Numbered from the stretch's first letter, positions 48,118-57,113 are shown. The stretch: DNA of 57,214 bases from Pelomonas sp. KK5 (GCF_001984095.1 NZ_LYVQ01000005.1:1-57214), one strand, 5' to 3'. A program made the numbers and translations. Notes: a model not told the origin generated them from the letters alone.

Positions 48118-48932
48118 AGGTCTACCTCAGCGCGGACATCGAGGGCATCGCCTGCATCTCGGCGCCCTCGGAATGCGATATGAACAGCCCGGACTACCCG
48201 CCGATGCGGGCGCAGATGACGGCCGAGGTGGCCGCCGCCTGCGAGGCCGCGTTCGACGCCGGCACGCGCGAGATCGTCGTCAAGGACGCGCACTGGACGG
48301 GTCGCAACATCGATCCGCGCGGTCTGCATACGCCTGAAGGCAAGTCCCTGCAACTGATCCGCGGCTGGAGCGGCCATCCCTTCTCGATGGTGCAAGGCAT
48401 CGACGCGAGCTTCCAGCGCGCATTGTTCGTCGGCTACCACTCGGCGGCCGGCTCCGGCGGCAATCCCTTGGCCCATACGGTCAGCGGACGGCTGTTCAGC
48501 CGCATCGAGCTCAACGGCCGGACGGCCTCGGAGTTCTACCTGTTCGCCCTCGCAGCGGCCAGCATGGGCGTGCCGGTCTGCTTCCTCTCCGGCGACCAGG
48601 CGCAGTGCGAAGAGGCAGGGCAGTTGATCGACGGCATCACGACCGTGGCGACGCTGCGCGGCGAGGGACCGTCCGCCGTCTCGCTGCTGCCCGATGCGGC
48701 GGTACGCCAGATCCGGGACGGCGTGCGGCGCGCGATCGCCGGACCGCTTCCAGCGCTGCTGCCGATGCCGCGCGACTTCGTATTCAAGCTGAGCTTCGCG
48801 AAGGCCGCGGAGGCCTATGCGCGGTCCTTCATTCCCGGCGTGAGGCAGGTCTCCGACACCCAGTTGCTGCTGGAAACCAGCAACTATTTCGACGTACTCA
48901 CGGTGCTGAAGATCGCCGCGCGGATGCAATGA
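48114..48932 (+). CDS. dppA: D-aminopeptidase DppA (M55 zinc peptidase)
   Basis: A 272-residue homologue of Bacillus subtilis DppA, a decameric zinc enzyme that cleaves D-Ala-D-Ala and related peptides. Metal ligands are recognisable: Asp8 and Glu10 in LSADIEGIA, a His in VVKDAHWTG, a His in FVGYHSAAG and a Glu in GRTASEFYLFALAA. PFSMVQGIDASFQRALFVGYH matches the DppA core. It is coupled at both ends, overlapping the upstream D-aminopeptidase and the downstream epimerase by 4 bases each. The Bacillus gene sits with dipeptide-transport genes; here a TonB receptor and MFS transporter may do that job. Confidence 0.95.
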   Translation: MKVYLSADIEGIACISAPSECDMNSPDYPPMRAQMTAEVAAACEAAFDAGTREIVVKDAHWTGRNIDPRGLHTPEGKSLQLIRGWSGHPFSMVQGIDASFQRALFVGYHSAAGSGGNPLAHTVSGRLFSRIELNGRTASEFYLFALAAASMGVPVCFLSGDQAQCEEAGQLIDGITTVATLRGEGPSAVSLLPDAAVRQIRDGVRRAIAGPLPALLPMPRDFVFKLSFAKAAEAYARSFIPGVRQVSDTQLLLETSNYFDVLTVLKIAARMQ

Positions 48933-49918
48933 TGAAGCTGCAGATCGAGAGCCGCATCGAACGGTTGCCGATGCGGGAACCCTTCATGCTGGCGCGCGGG
49001 ACGGTCTTCGAGATCGAGGTGCTGGTGGTCGAGGTGCGTGACCACGAAGGGCACGTGGGCCGGGGCGAGGCGCCGGGCCTGCCCTACATGGGCGAGACCG
49101 GCACGTCGATGGCGGAGCAGATCGCCAGTGTGGCCACGCAGGTGGAACACGATACGACGGGAGAACCTCTGCTGAAGCTGCTCCCGGCGGGAGGAGCCCG
49201 CAATGCACTCGATTGCGCGCTATGGGACCTGCGGGCCAAGCGCGAACGGCGGCGGGCCTGGCGACTGGCCGGAATCGCCCCTTGGGCACCTGTCCGCACT
49301 GCGGTGACCCTGGGTATCGGCGACGACGAGGACTTCCGGCGACGGGTTCTCGCCCACGCACACATGCCGATCCTGAAGATCAAGGTAAATCGCGACCGGC
49401 ATGTGGACCTGGTCGAAATCGCCCGGGAACTGCATCCGACTGCGCGCCTGATCGTCGACGCCAACCAGGCCTGGGATCGGGACCTGCTGGACCGGCTGAC
49501 ACCGGAACTGCATCGCCTGGGCGTCGAACTGGTCGAGCAGCCCGTTCCCCGATGGGGAGACGAGCAGTTGCGCGGGCATCGCGCTCCTTTCGCTCTTGCT
49601 GCGGACGAGTCCTGCACCGACCGGCATTCACTCGATCGCCTGCAGGGGCTGTACAGCCACGTCAGCATCAAGCTCGACAAGAGCGGCGGCCTGACGGAAG
49701 GGCTGGCCCTGGCGAGCCAAGCCCGCGATCTTGGCTTCCGTCTCATGGTCGGCAATATGGGCGGGACCTCGCTCGCGATGGCGCCTCACTTCCTGATCGC
49801 GCAGCTGTGCGACTACGTCGACCTCGACGCACCGCTGCTCTTCACGCGCGATCGGGAATCGCCTCTGATCTACGACGGTGCCAGCATCCAGCCACCGGAG
49901 ACAGCCTTGTGGGGCTGA
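48929..49918 (+). CDS. dipeptide epimerase, paralogue 2
   Basis: A 329-residue enolase-superfamily enzyme with the full dipeptide-epimerase signature. Seen are ILKIKVNRD (first catalytic Lys), LIVDANQAW, LVEQPV and LAADESC (metal ligands), SIKLDKSGGL (second Lys), and the hallmark DxD in YVDLDAPLLF. The loop GNMGGTSLAMAPH is also typical. It has two possible starts, 48929 and 48932; the first gives the ATGA overlap with dppA. Together with paralogue 1 it gives the locus two epimerases, probably of different dipeptide specificity. Confidence 0.93.
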   Translation: MMKLQIESRIERLPMREPFMLARGTVFEIEVLVVEVRDHEGHVGRGEAPGLPYMGETGTSMAEQIASVATQVEHDTTGEPLLKLLPAGGARNALDCALWDLRAKRERRRAWRLAGIAPWAPVRTAVTLGIGDDEDFRRRVLAHAHMPILKIKVNRDRHVDLVEIARELHPTARLIVDANQAWDRDLLDRLTPELHRLGVELVEQPVPRWGDEQLRGHRAPFALAADESCTDRHSLDRLQGLYSHVSIKLDKSGGLTEGLALASQARDLGFRLMVGNMGGTSLAMAPHFLIAQLCDYVDLDAPLLFTRDRESPLIYDGASIQPPETALWG

Positions 49919-50006
49919 ATCCGCGCAGGACCACGCCAGGCTGTCCGCCCTCAATGGCCCGGCTCACGCGCCTGGTCCGGGATCGCGCCGAGGTCGTCCT
50001 GCGCGA

Positions 50007-52010
50007 TCAGTAGCTCAGGCCGAAGCCAAGGGCAAAGAGCGGATGCGCGGTGTCGTGCGGCATATCGGACTTCTGCACGGAGACTTCGTCCATCGACGAA
50101 GGCAGTTCGAATGGCAGCTTGCCCTGGGGCTTGCCCTTGCCCGTGATGACGTCGAAGAGCGCTGTGTCGGTCGCGCCGAAGTTGGCGAGGATCGCGCTCG
50201 ACTTGCCCGTGACGTTGGACAGGATCGCCGGTCGGTCCATGTAGATGGACACGATGGATTTCGGGGCCGCGGCGGCCGCCTTGATCGCCTCGTAGTCCGC
50301 GTCACCATCGGCGAAGTTCAATCGACCCTCGTGCAGCAACAGCCCGAACATGTAGTTCGGATGCAGCAACTCATGGGGCGTGCTCACCCGGACAATGGCG
50401 ACGTCAGCGGCGGCCGGGCTGTCCACCACGGTGAAGCCGTAGCTTGCGGCCACCGACGCGTCGATGCCGTACAGCCACACCTTCTTGCCGCTGACCTGCA
50501 TCGGCAGCGTACTGGCGTTGTTCTGCAGCAGCACCATCGCGCGTCGCTGGACGTCGAGCGCTTCGGCCTTGAAGCCGGCGTTGCCGACGGTCGTCTTCGC
50601 TTTCTCGAGGTCGACGGATGACTGCTCGAAGAGCCCCTGCTGAAACTTCTGCAGAAGGATGCGATAGGCCGAGTCGTTGATCCTTGCCTCGGTCAGCAGC
50701 CCCTGCTGCACGGCCTGGATCAGGTACTCCGGCTCGGTGACGCCACCGAACTGGTCCAGGCCCGCGTTGACTGCCTTGACGTAGCGGTCGAGCTTGGTTG
50801 CCGTCTCCATCCCCCATGGCGTGCCGAGCCCGATGAAGGAAGGCATGCCCGCCGCGCCGTTCAGGCAGGCCTCATCGCAATCGGCGGTGATCAGCCAGTC
50901 GGACAGCACCACGCCCTTGAACCCGTACTGGCCCCTCAGCAGATCGGTCACCATGGCCTTGCTGAAGCCGGCGCCCACCGGTTCGAGCGTCACACCGTTG
51001 ACCGTGTAGGTCCCGTCGGGCATGGAGTAGGTCGGCATGACCGACCCGGCCTTCGCGGCAAAGGCGCCCTCGAATGCCTTGAGGTGCATGTCGAGGTTGT
51101 TGCCCGGGAAGGTCATGAAGCGGCCGTAGTGCGTGTGCGAGTCCCAGCCGTCCTTGGCCGCCCCGTAGCCGCCCCAGTGCTTGACCACGGCAACGACGCT
51201 CTTCGGATTCAGGCCGTCGGAGCCGCCCTGGAAGCCTTCGATGTAGGCCTGAACCTGGGCCTTCACGATGTTCACATCCTCGCCGAAGGTGCCGTTGACG
51301 CGGGGCCAGCGGGGCTCGGTGGACAGGTCCGCCTGCGGCGACAGCGCTTGAGTGAGGCCGACGGCGCGGTACTCCTGCCGTGCGATCTCGCCGAAGCGCT
51401 TCGTCTGCGCAGCATCGTTGAGCGCCGCGAAGCCAAGCGTTTCCGGCCACTGCGAGAAGCCGCCGTTGCCGGCGCTCGCGCCCACCGTGTACTGGAAGTG
51501 ATGCCGGGGGTCCGTGCTGATCGACACCGGGATACCCAGCCGCGACTGTTCAGCCAGCTGCTGGATCCGGTTGTACTGCTCCGCCATCGTCTGAGCATCG
51601 CCGCTCATGCGTGTGATGAAGGTGTTGACGTACTTCGTGTTGACCAGCGCATCGAGCGCCACGAGATCGTAGGACGTGCCGGTGCCTGCACCGGTCGTAT
51701 CGTCGGCAACCGGCGCCGTGCCGTGCATCATCAGGCCGGCCTTCTCGGCCAGCGTCATGCGGCCGACGAGATCCTTGGCACGTGCATCGGCCGACAGGCG
51801 CCAGTCCTCGTAGGGTTCGAGCTTGCCATCCTTGTTCAGGTCCTTGAACTTGTAGCCGTCCGCGGCGAGCAGCGGCACGCTGGTCGCGCCGAAATCGGGC
51901 TGAGTCAGGCTGCTATCTCCATCGATGCACCCGGCAAGTCCGAGCGCCAGTGATGAGCCGGCGAACCAATAGATGGATGTCCGCAAAGCGGGCTCCGTAC
52001 GTACGCGCAT
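50007..52010 (-). CDS. glycoside hydrolase family 3 lipoprotein
   Basis: A 667-residue GH3 beta-glycosidase with a lipoprotein signal (LALGLAGC), so envelope-anchored. An EF-hand-like calcium loop (DLNKDGKLEPYED) precedes the first barrel (AKDLVGRMTLAEKAGLMMHG). The substrate-binding blocks are STDPRHHFQY, WPETLGFAALND and VVAVVKHWGGYGA. The nucleophile Asp is in GVVLSDWLIT. The second sandwich domain ends in the FALGFGLSY tail typical of beta-glucosidases. It is divergent from an AraC regulator, its likely controller. Cellodextrin- or xylo-oligosaccharide-type substrates are possible; no transporter is adjacent. Confidence 0.93.
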   Translation of the reverse strand: MRVRTEPALRTSIYWFAGSSLALGLAGCIDGDSSLTQPDFGATSVPLLAADGYKFKDLNKDGKLEPYEDWRLSADARAKDLVGRMTLAEKAGLMMHGTAPVADDTTGAGTGTSYDLVALDALVNTKYVNTFITRMSGDAQTMAEQYNRIQQLAEQSRLGIPVSISTDPRHHFQYTVGASAGNGGFSQWPETLGFAALNDAAQTKRFGEIARQEYRAVGLTQALSPQADLSTEPRWPRVNGTFGEDVNIVKAQVQAYIEGFQGGSDGLNPKSVVAVVKHWGGYGAAKDGWDSHTHYGRFMTFPGNNLDMHLKAFEGAFAAKAGSVMPTYSMPDGTYTVNGVTLEPVGAGFSKAMVTDLLRGQYGFKGVVLSDWLITADCDEACLNGAAGMPSFIGLGTPWGMETATKLDRYVKAVNAGLDQFGGVTEPEYLIQAVQQGLLTEARINDSAYRILLQKFQQGLFEQSSVDLEKAKTTVGNAGFKAEALDVQRRAMVLLQNNASTLPMQVSGKKVWLYGIDASVAASYGFTVVDSPAAADVAIVRVSTPHELLHPNYMFGLLLHEGRLNFADGDADYEAIKAAAAAPKSIVSIYMDRPAILSNVTGKSSAILANFGATDTALFDVITGKGKPQGKLPFELPSSMDEVSVQKSDMPHDTAHPLFALGFGLSY

Positions 52011-52068
52011 CCATGTCTCCTTAGTAATCGTTAACGTCTTGTGCCATCGTCTTATCGAAGGCTGTCAT

Positions 52069-52086
52069 ACATTAACGAAACATTAA
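52069..52086. promoter_or_regulatory. direct repeats between the GH3 and AraC genes
   Basis: Two ACATTAA copies with 11-base period (52069-52075 and 52080-52086) in an AT-rich 183-base divergent promoter region. That is one helical turn, as expected for an AraC-family activator bound on one DNA face. Confidence 0.45.
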
Positions 52087-52193
52087 GAATTCCGTTTGAT
52101 CGCCGGGGGCAGGTCTTTGCATTCGGGAGCACGTGCCGCGCGCGAGCGGATGGCCAGGCGACCAGGGCGGAGAAAAACCAAAGGAGATGTCCC

Positions 52194-53240
52194 ATGCTCG
52201 CCAGCAGTGCGCTCAAGGACCGCACGGTGTCGAACGGTGTCGCGCGGGCGGCGATGCTGTACGCGGAAAAGGCCGGCCTCTCGCCGGCGCAGTTCAGCGC
52301 CCGCACCGGTATCGCGCAAGCCGATCTCGCAGACCCCAAGGGCCGCATCGATGGCGAACGCCACCGGCGCACCGTCGAACTCATGGCGTCGCTTCCGCTG
52401 CAGCTGACGTATCAGCTGGCCGACGGCGACGCGTTCTTCGAGAGCCTCCCGCTGATCGGGAACCCCTGCCTGAATGCACCGACGCTGCGCGACGCACTCG
52501 GCTCATTCGCCCGGTTCAGGCCGATAGCCGGCGAATTCGACCATCTGCTCGCCAGCCACGACGCAGGCACCATCCGCTTCGAGTACATACCCGAGTTCGC
52601 GCCAAGCCGCGACTTTCAGGCGCTCTTTCATTTCGTCGCGCTGGCAGTCCTGGTTCGCGCCTACGACCTGGGCCGCGAGACGCAGTTCGAGGTGGAACTG
52701 ACTGGCGACGAAACGCCCAACCGGCGCCACCTGGCCGAGCTCTTCGGCACAAGGCCGCGCTTCGGATGCGCAGCCAACCGCATGCTGTTCGCCGCGCCTC
52801 ACCTGGATGCACGGGCTTCCTTCTACAACTCAAGGATCGCATCGGCGATCCTGCAGCAGTCCCAGCAGGAACTACAGCGGATTCGCCGTCACGGTCTCGC
52901 ACCGGTTGTCGAGGAGCGGATTCGCAAGCTGATCGCCGACGACGCACTCGACCTCCAGGGCGCAATGCTTCTTCAGCACTTGTGTGCGCAGCTCGACACC
53001 TCGCGCTGGTCACTGAACCGGCGCTTGCAGCAGGAGGGCACGAACTTCAGCCAGTTGGAGTTGAAGGTGCGGCTGGAGGAATCTCGTCGCCTGCTCTGCA
53101 GCACCAGTCTCGGCATGGCCGAGATCAGCAGCCGCCTCGGCTTCACCTCGCAGAGCGCGTTCACGCGATTCTTCCGCGCCCAGCACGGCTTGGCACCGAC
53201 CGCCTTTCGCCAACGCGCGCATGGCGGCGAGGCCGTATAG
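52194..53240 (+). CDS. AraC-family transcriptional regulator
   Basis: A 348-residue regulator of the OruR/ArgR-like subgroup. The N-terminal ligand domain (Arabinose_bd-like) spans about residues 20-210, and the C-terminal double helix-turn-helix about 235-340. Its second recognition region reads MAEISSRLGFTSQSAFTRFFRAQHGLAPTAFR, the AraC signature. The ATG at 52194 has an AAGGAG site 7 bases before it, which decides against the longer frame. It probably controls the divergent GH3 gene. Confidence 0.93.
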   Translation: MLASSALKDRTVSNGVARAAMLYAEKAGLSPAQFSARTGIAQADLADPKGRIDGERHRRTVELMASLPLQLTYQLADGDAFFESLPLIGNPCLNAPTLRDALGSFARFRPIAGEFDHLLASHDAGTIRFEYIPEFAPSRDFQALFHFVALAVLVRAYDLGRETQFEVELTGDETPNRRHLAELFGTRPRFGCAANRMLFAAPHLDARASFYNSRIASAILQQSQQELQRIRRHGLAPVVEERIRKLIADDALDLQGAMLLQHLCAQLDTSRWSLNRRLQQEGTNFSQLELKVRLEESRRLLCSTSLGMAEISSRLGFTSQSAFTRFFRAQHGLAPTAFRQRAHGGEAV

Positions 53241-53377
53241 CTGCACCTTGTTGCCGTTGGGAGCGGCTCGAGGCACACGCCCTATCGCTAGTCGTACTGG
53301 CTGCCCCTCGACACAATTCGGCGGCCCGGTGCTTTGCGATGGGCCAGTTCATGTCGGCAACAGGCTGGGAGCGGTAG

Positions 53378-53560
53378 TTCACGACGGTCTGCTTTCTGCG
53401 CAGTCAGTCGAACGCCGAGCTTGGCTCGATGTGGTCGGGGGGCCTTGACGCCGGCACGTTACCCTTGCGGGAGGTTGCGCTGGGAGCCGCCCCGTTCGTG
53501 ATGCCAGCGCACTGGCCCGGTGGCGGCTACGGCACTTGGTCTAACATCATCGGCGCCTGA
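53378..53560 (+). pseudogene. possible 3' remnant of a truncated gene
   Basis: An open stretch of 60 codons without a convincing start, ending WPGGGYGTWSNIIGA and TGA. Its composition is protein-like, but I do not recognise it. It lies in the 350-base gap between the AraC gene and the PIN gene, exactly where GC content drops. It may therefore be the broken end of a gene cut by an insertion. The rest of the gap (53241-53377) shows nothing recognisable. Confidence 0.25.
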
Positions 53561-53590
53561 TTGGCGCTGGTGCGCCGCGAGGCGTTTCAT

Positions 53591-54568
53591 ATGCCCATGC
53601 CGATCTTTCACGTCATCCTCGACACCAGCGTCCTGAGACCGGCGCAGTTCCCGTCCAGCCTGTTCGATAGGCTGCTACGGCGCGTGAACCAGGGAGTGAT
53701 GAAGCTCTACATCCCCGAGGTGGTGCTGGAAGAGCGGCGCACGCAGATGCTGTACGAATTCAACACGCATGCGGAACAGGCGCGCGGCGCGCTGTTGAAG
53801 ATGGCGGAGTCACCGCTGAGCATGCTGGTGCAAGGAATTCCCATACCGACGAGCGTGGATCTGCCGACGCGCGAAGACGTCGACCGCAACTCGCGCGCGA
53901 TCTTTCGGAAGTACCTAGAGGACAGGAAAGTGGAAATCCTGCCGTTCACGGAGGAACACGCCAAGCAGGCCTTTGAGCGGTACATGCACGGCAGGCCGCC
54001 GTTCAGGCCAGCTCAAGACCGGGAGCCCGAGCGCAAGCACATCCCGGATTCCTGGATCTTTGAGGCAGCCCTGGAGCTCAAGGTGAGATCAGGGCGCCAC
54101 TGCGTGCTGGTCAAGGACGGCCGATTCGAGCTCGCGCTGCAGGATGCCGGTTTCGAAGTGTTTAGGAGGATCGATTTGCTGGACCAGGCGATTGAGGAAG
54201 CAACCGCCGTCGTCCCGATCCGCCAGGCCGGGCCCGCTGCCGATCCAGGAACGGTGTCGTCGGCAGAAGCCAGTCTGGAGCCAGCGCTGTCGACACTGGA
54301 CAGGCTGCGTGCGGACACCTTTAAGGACTTCGACGTCGTCTTGATCGGCATGAACGAGGCTTTGAACAACCCCGACAAGGAAAAGCTATTCTCGACGCTT
54401 GAGAGTCTTGATGTCGACCGGGCGAAGGCAGAGTTGATGGCCAATACGCTGGTGGCATGGGGCGTGTTCAGGGAGGTTGGCAATCGGCTCCTGCCGACCA
54501 ATCTCCAGTTGGCTCAAGGCATGGCGGCTGAACCCGCGGTCCGCGCGCTGCTGATGAGGTTGATCTGA
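53591..54568 (+). CDS. PIN-domain nuclease (DUF4935-like) of a two-gene module
   Basis: A 325-residue protein. Residues 5-190 are a PIN-like RNase fold: Asp11 (HVILDTSVL), the acidic pair Glu47/Glu48 (PEVVLEERR), Asp153 (IPDSWIFEAALEL) and Asp176 (VLVKDGRFELAL) are the expected metal ligands. The long insert with GRPPFRPAQD fits DUF4935. The C-terminal 130 residues are helical and end in a possible winged-helix or docking unit (ANTLVAWGVFREVGNRLLPT). The start at 53591 follows a GAGG site and replaces a TTG at 53561. It lies 2 bases before the next gene. Base composition is much lower in GC than the rest of the window, e.g. 29 of 60 at 54361-54420. Confidence 0.82.
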   Translation: MPMPIFHVILDTSVLRPAQFPSSLFDRLLRRVNQGVMKLYIPEVVLEERRTQMLYEFNTHAEQARGALLKMAESPLSMLVQGIPIPTSVDLPTREDVDRNSRAIFRKYLEDRKVEILPFTEEHAKQAFERYMHGRPPFRPAQDREPERKHIPDSWIFEAALELKVRSGRHCVLVKDGRFELALQDAGFEVFRRIDLLDQAIEEATAVVPIRQAGPAADPGTVSSAEASLEPALSTLDRLRADTFKDFDVVLIGMNEALNNPDKEKLFSTLESLDVDRAKAELMANTLVAWGVFREVGNRLLPTNLQLAQGMAAEPAVRALLMRLI

Positions 54569-54570
54569 CG

Positions 54571-56994
54571 ATGGACTTCGATCTCCGCCTCGCAGCTCTC
54601 GCCAACCTGGTGACCGACCCTTCGCCGGTGGTCGAAGCCAAGTTGCTGACCGAGTTGGATCGGGTTGAAGGTGTCCTGAACACCGGCACCGAGTACGACG
54701 AACTCACCGCGGCATTGAAAGTGCTGGCCGTCCTGGCGACGCGTTTCAGCTACCGCGTCTTGCCCATGCTGACCGCTTTCGTTCGCTCGGTGCAGCAGCG
54801 GCAGTTGACCTGGGGTGGCGAACCGGTCGCTGCCAGCCATCGAAGGTACCGCTCGTCTGAGCAACTGATCCGCGATGCTGTCGACGTTCCGCAGGCGGTG
54901 CGTTATGTCCACATCGATGCGCTGATGGACTTTCTGTTGGAGATCGCGCGCTCTGACGACTCCGACACCCGCAACAAGGCGGAGCGCGCGCTGGAATCGC
55001 TGGCCACTTTCGACCTGAACCTGTTCTATGGCAATCCGCCACTGGGAGCGCGGCCGCAGCAGGAGATCGTCGAGTATTTGGCCAGGATGGAGGATGGGCC
55101 GCTGCTCGCCATCTCGGGCATCGCGCTGAACATGCTCCGTCAAGTGCTGTCGCCCGCGATCGAAGGCCACACTTGGACTTACAACGCAGTGAACATCAGC
55201 CGTGGTGGCGTGCAGGCAGGAGGAGGCGTCGTCGAGATGCGAGACGCCGCTATCGCCCTGCTCAAGCGAATGTTCATGCTGAGCGAGGATGTACCACACC
55301 GCGAACGCGTGTTGCAGACATTCGGGTCAGCAACTCGCCGCGAACGTCCAAGCAGCGATGTCCGGACCTTAGAGATGTTTGAGCGCAATGCCATCGAGGT
55401 CTTGAACTTCCTTCGAGACCAAGTGTCAACGCAGGAACTGCAGGTCGTCCAGTCCATCGAACACGATGCCTATTGGAATTTCTATCACTCGGCCTCTCAG
55501 CCAATTGCGGCCGCAGCCCTGGAGATTCGTGACGCGATCGCCCAGCTCAGCGAGTACACGATCTATAAGGACCTAATCGGCTTCGAAGGCATCCATGGGG
55601 TCTGGGAGGAACTCAAGAGTTCCCAGAACGACTGGGAGAACGGTGACAAGGTCAGGCGCGCCGCGGCCGAGCGGTACCTCCAAGAGATCACTCCGGAAAC
55701 CTACCAAGAGTGGCGAGCGCGCATTTTGGAGTTCGCCAAGACCCGGTCTGACGATCTGGCTATGTTTCCGATCTTCTACGACTTCCTGAGGTCACTGGCG
55801 CAGCGGATGCCGGGCATGGCACTGGACCTGTTGCAGAACGATGAGGGCCGGATGCAGCCTTTCGAGATTGCGTTGCTGCGCGGCCTGTGGGAGAGCGACC
55901 GTGCGGCAGATGCACTGACGTTGGTGAAAGGCTGGATGGTCGTCGACCGGTCCAAGCTATCTGCGATTGCCAAGTCCTTGAACGTCGACCAGCACCCGCG
56001 CTTTGAGCTACTGGCCGAAATCATGGACGAGGCCTCGAAAGTAGAGGACAAGGAAGGTACGGCCGCCATCGTTGAGTCTATGGGTGTTGCCGCTCGCCAG
56101 TTCAGCCTCGGCCATGCAGAAGCCAAGGGGATCTTCCAGAAGGGGATGCGGTTGGTGACGGCTCGCAATGATCCGCGCTGGGTCAACGTGGTGTGGTTCA
56201 GCCGGGACATCAGCAAACTGGTCGAGGCCATGGATGCGGACGAGCGCAACGAGGTGCTGGCCAGCATCGTATCGGTCAGGAAGATCGGCTATGAGACTGA
56301 GGAAGTGCTGGCCGCCATCGGCAAGACTGATCCAAAGGCGGTGCTCGACTTCATGATGACCCGCGTGCGCTCAGAGCGGGCGCGCGAAGAGGAACCCGGC
56401 CTCACTGACGGCGAGGAGGTTCGCTTCGAAGCTATTCCCTACAACTTGCACAGGGTGGACAAGCTCCTGTCGACGCTGCCGGGCGAGTTACTGCGGGCCG
56501 TACGCGCGGATTTCACGTCTGACGACGCGAGTATGTTCCCGTACTACGGTGGGGCGCGGCTCATCAAGGCCGTGTTTCCTGACTTCGACGCGGCCTTGCA
56601 GGCTGAACTGCTGTCATTCAGTAAGACGGGGCATCCGACCGACATTGATTTCGTGATCGGTGTAGTGCGCACGTACGCCGGCGACGCGCCGGTCCTCGAC
56701 ATCTGCAAGGAGATCATCAAGATGGTCCCGGAGCGATCCTCGGCCTGGGGCGAGGTGGCCGCAGCGATCGAGAGCACCGGCGTCGTGCGGGGCGAGTACG
56801 GCATGCTGGAGGCCTTTCAGGCGAAACGCGCCGAAATCGCCGCCTGGAAGAATGACGAGAGCCCACGCGTGCAGGCTTTCGCCGTCTGGCTCATCGAAAG
56901 CATTGACCAGATGATCGTCAGCGAACGCCAGCGCGCGGAGGCCGGCATCGAGCTACGCAAGCACCGCTACGGCGTCGGCACCGATCCAACGTAG
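54571..56994 (+). CDS. large helical-repeat protein, partner of the PIN nuclease
   Basis: An 807-residue soluble protein with no signal peptide or membrane helix. It is almost entirely predicted alpha-helical, with repeated helix-pair units such as MDFDLRLAALANLVTDPSP, YVHIDALMDFLLEIARSDD and PFEIALLRGLWESDRAADALTLV, suggesting a HEAT/ARM-like solenoid. I see no nucleotide-binding, protease or nuclease motif. It begins 2 bases after the PIN gene, so the two are one operon. It may serve as a sensor or scaffold that controls the nuclease. The family is unknown to me. GC content is low compared with the core genes. Confidence 0.8.
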   Translation: MDFDLRLAALANLVTDPSPVVEAKLLTELDRVEGVLNTGTEYDELTAALKVLAVLATRFSYRVLPMLTAFVRSVQQRQLTWGGEPVAASHRRYRSSEQLIRDAVDVPQAVRYVHIDALMDFLLEIARSDDSDTRNKAERALESLATFDLNLFYGNPPLGARPQQEIVEYLARMEDGPLLAISGIALNMLRQVLSPAIEGHTWTYNAVNISRGGVQAGGGVVEMRDAAIALLKRMFMLSEDVPHRERVLQTFGSATRRERPSSDVRTLEMFERNAIEVLNFLRDQVSTQELQVVQSIEHDAYWNFYHSASQPIAAAALEIRDAIAQLSEYTIYKDLIGFEGIHGVWEELKSSQNDWENGDKVRRAAAERYLQEITPETYQEWRARILEFAKTRSDDLAMFPIFYDFLRSLAQRMPGMALDLLQNDEGRMQPFEIALLRGLWESDRAADALTLVKGWMVVDRSKLSAIAKSLNVDQHPRFELLAEIMDEASKVEDKEGTAAIVESMGVAARQFSLGHAEAKGIFQKGMRLVTARNDPRWVNVVWFSRDISKLVEAMDADERNEVLASIVSVRKIGYETEEVLAAIGKTDPKAVLDFMMTRVRSERAREEEPGLTDGEEVRFEAIPYNLHRVDKLLSTLPGELLRAVRADFTSDDASMFPYYGGARLIKAVFPDFDAALQAELLSFSKTGHPTDIDFVIGVVRTYAGDAPVLDICKEIIKMVPERSSAWGEVAAAIESTGVVRGEYGMLEAFQAKRAEIAAWKNDESPRVQAFAVWLIESIDQMIVSERQRAEAGIELRKHRYGVGTDPT

Positions 56995-57065
56995 CGCAAG
57001 GAGGCATTGTTTATGTCGCGCAGCTGGGGTGACGTGCGTGACTCAAACAGGACCTGGGCACACCT

Positions 57066-57113
57066 GGCTTAGCGGCTTAGCGGCTTAGCGGCTTAGCGGC
57101 TTAGCGGCTTAGC
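57066..57113. repeat. six tandem copies of an 8-base repeat
   Basis: GGCTTAGC is repeated six times without error, 72 bases after the stop of the helical-repeat gene. It is a simple-sequence array prone to slippage. The surrounding 56995-57214 holds no gene that I can support. Confidence 0.95.

Noticed and set aside
57066-57113. CRISPR-like array
   Set aside because: Copies are 8 bases and contiguous, with no spacers.
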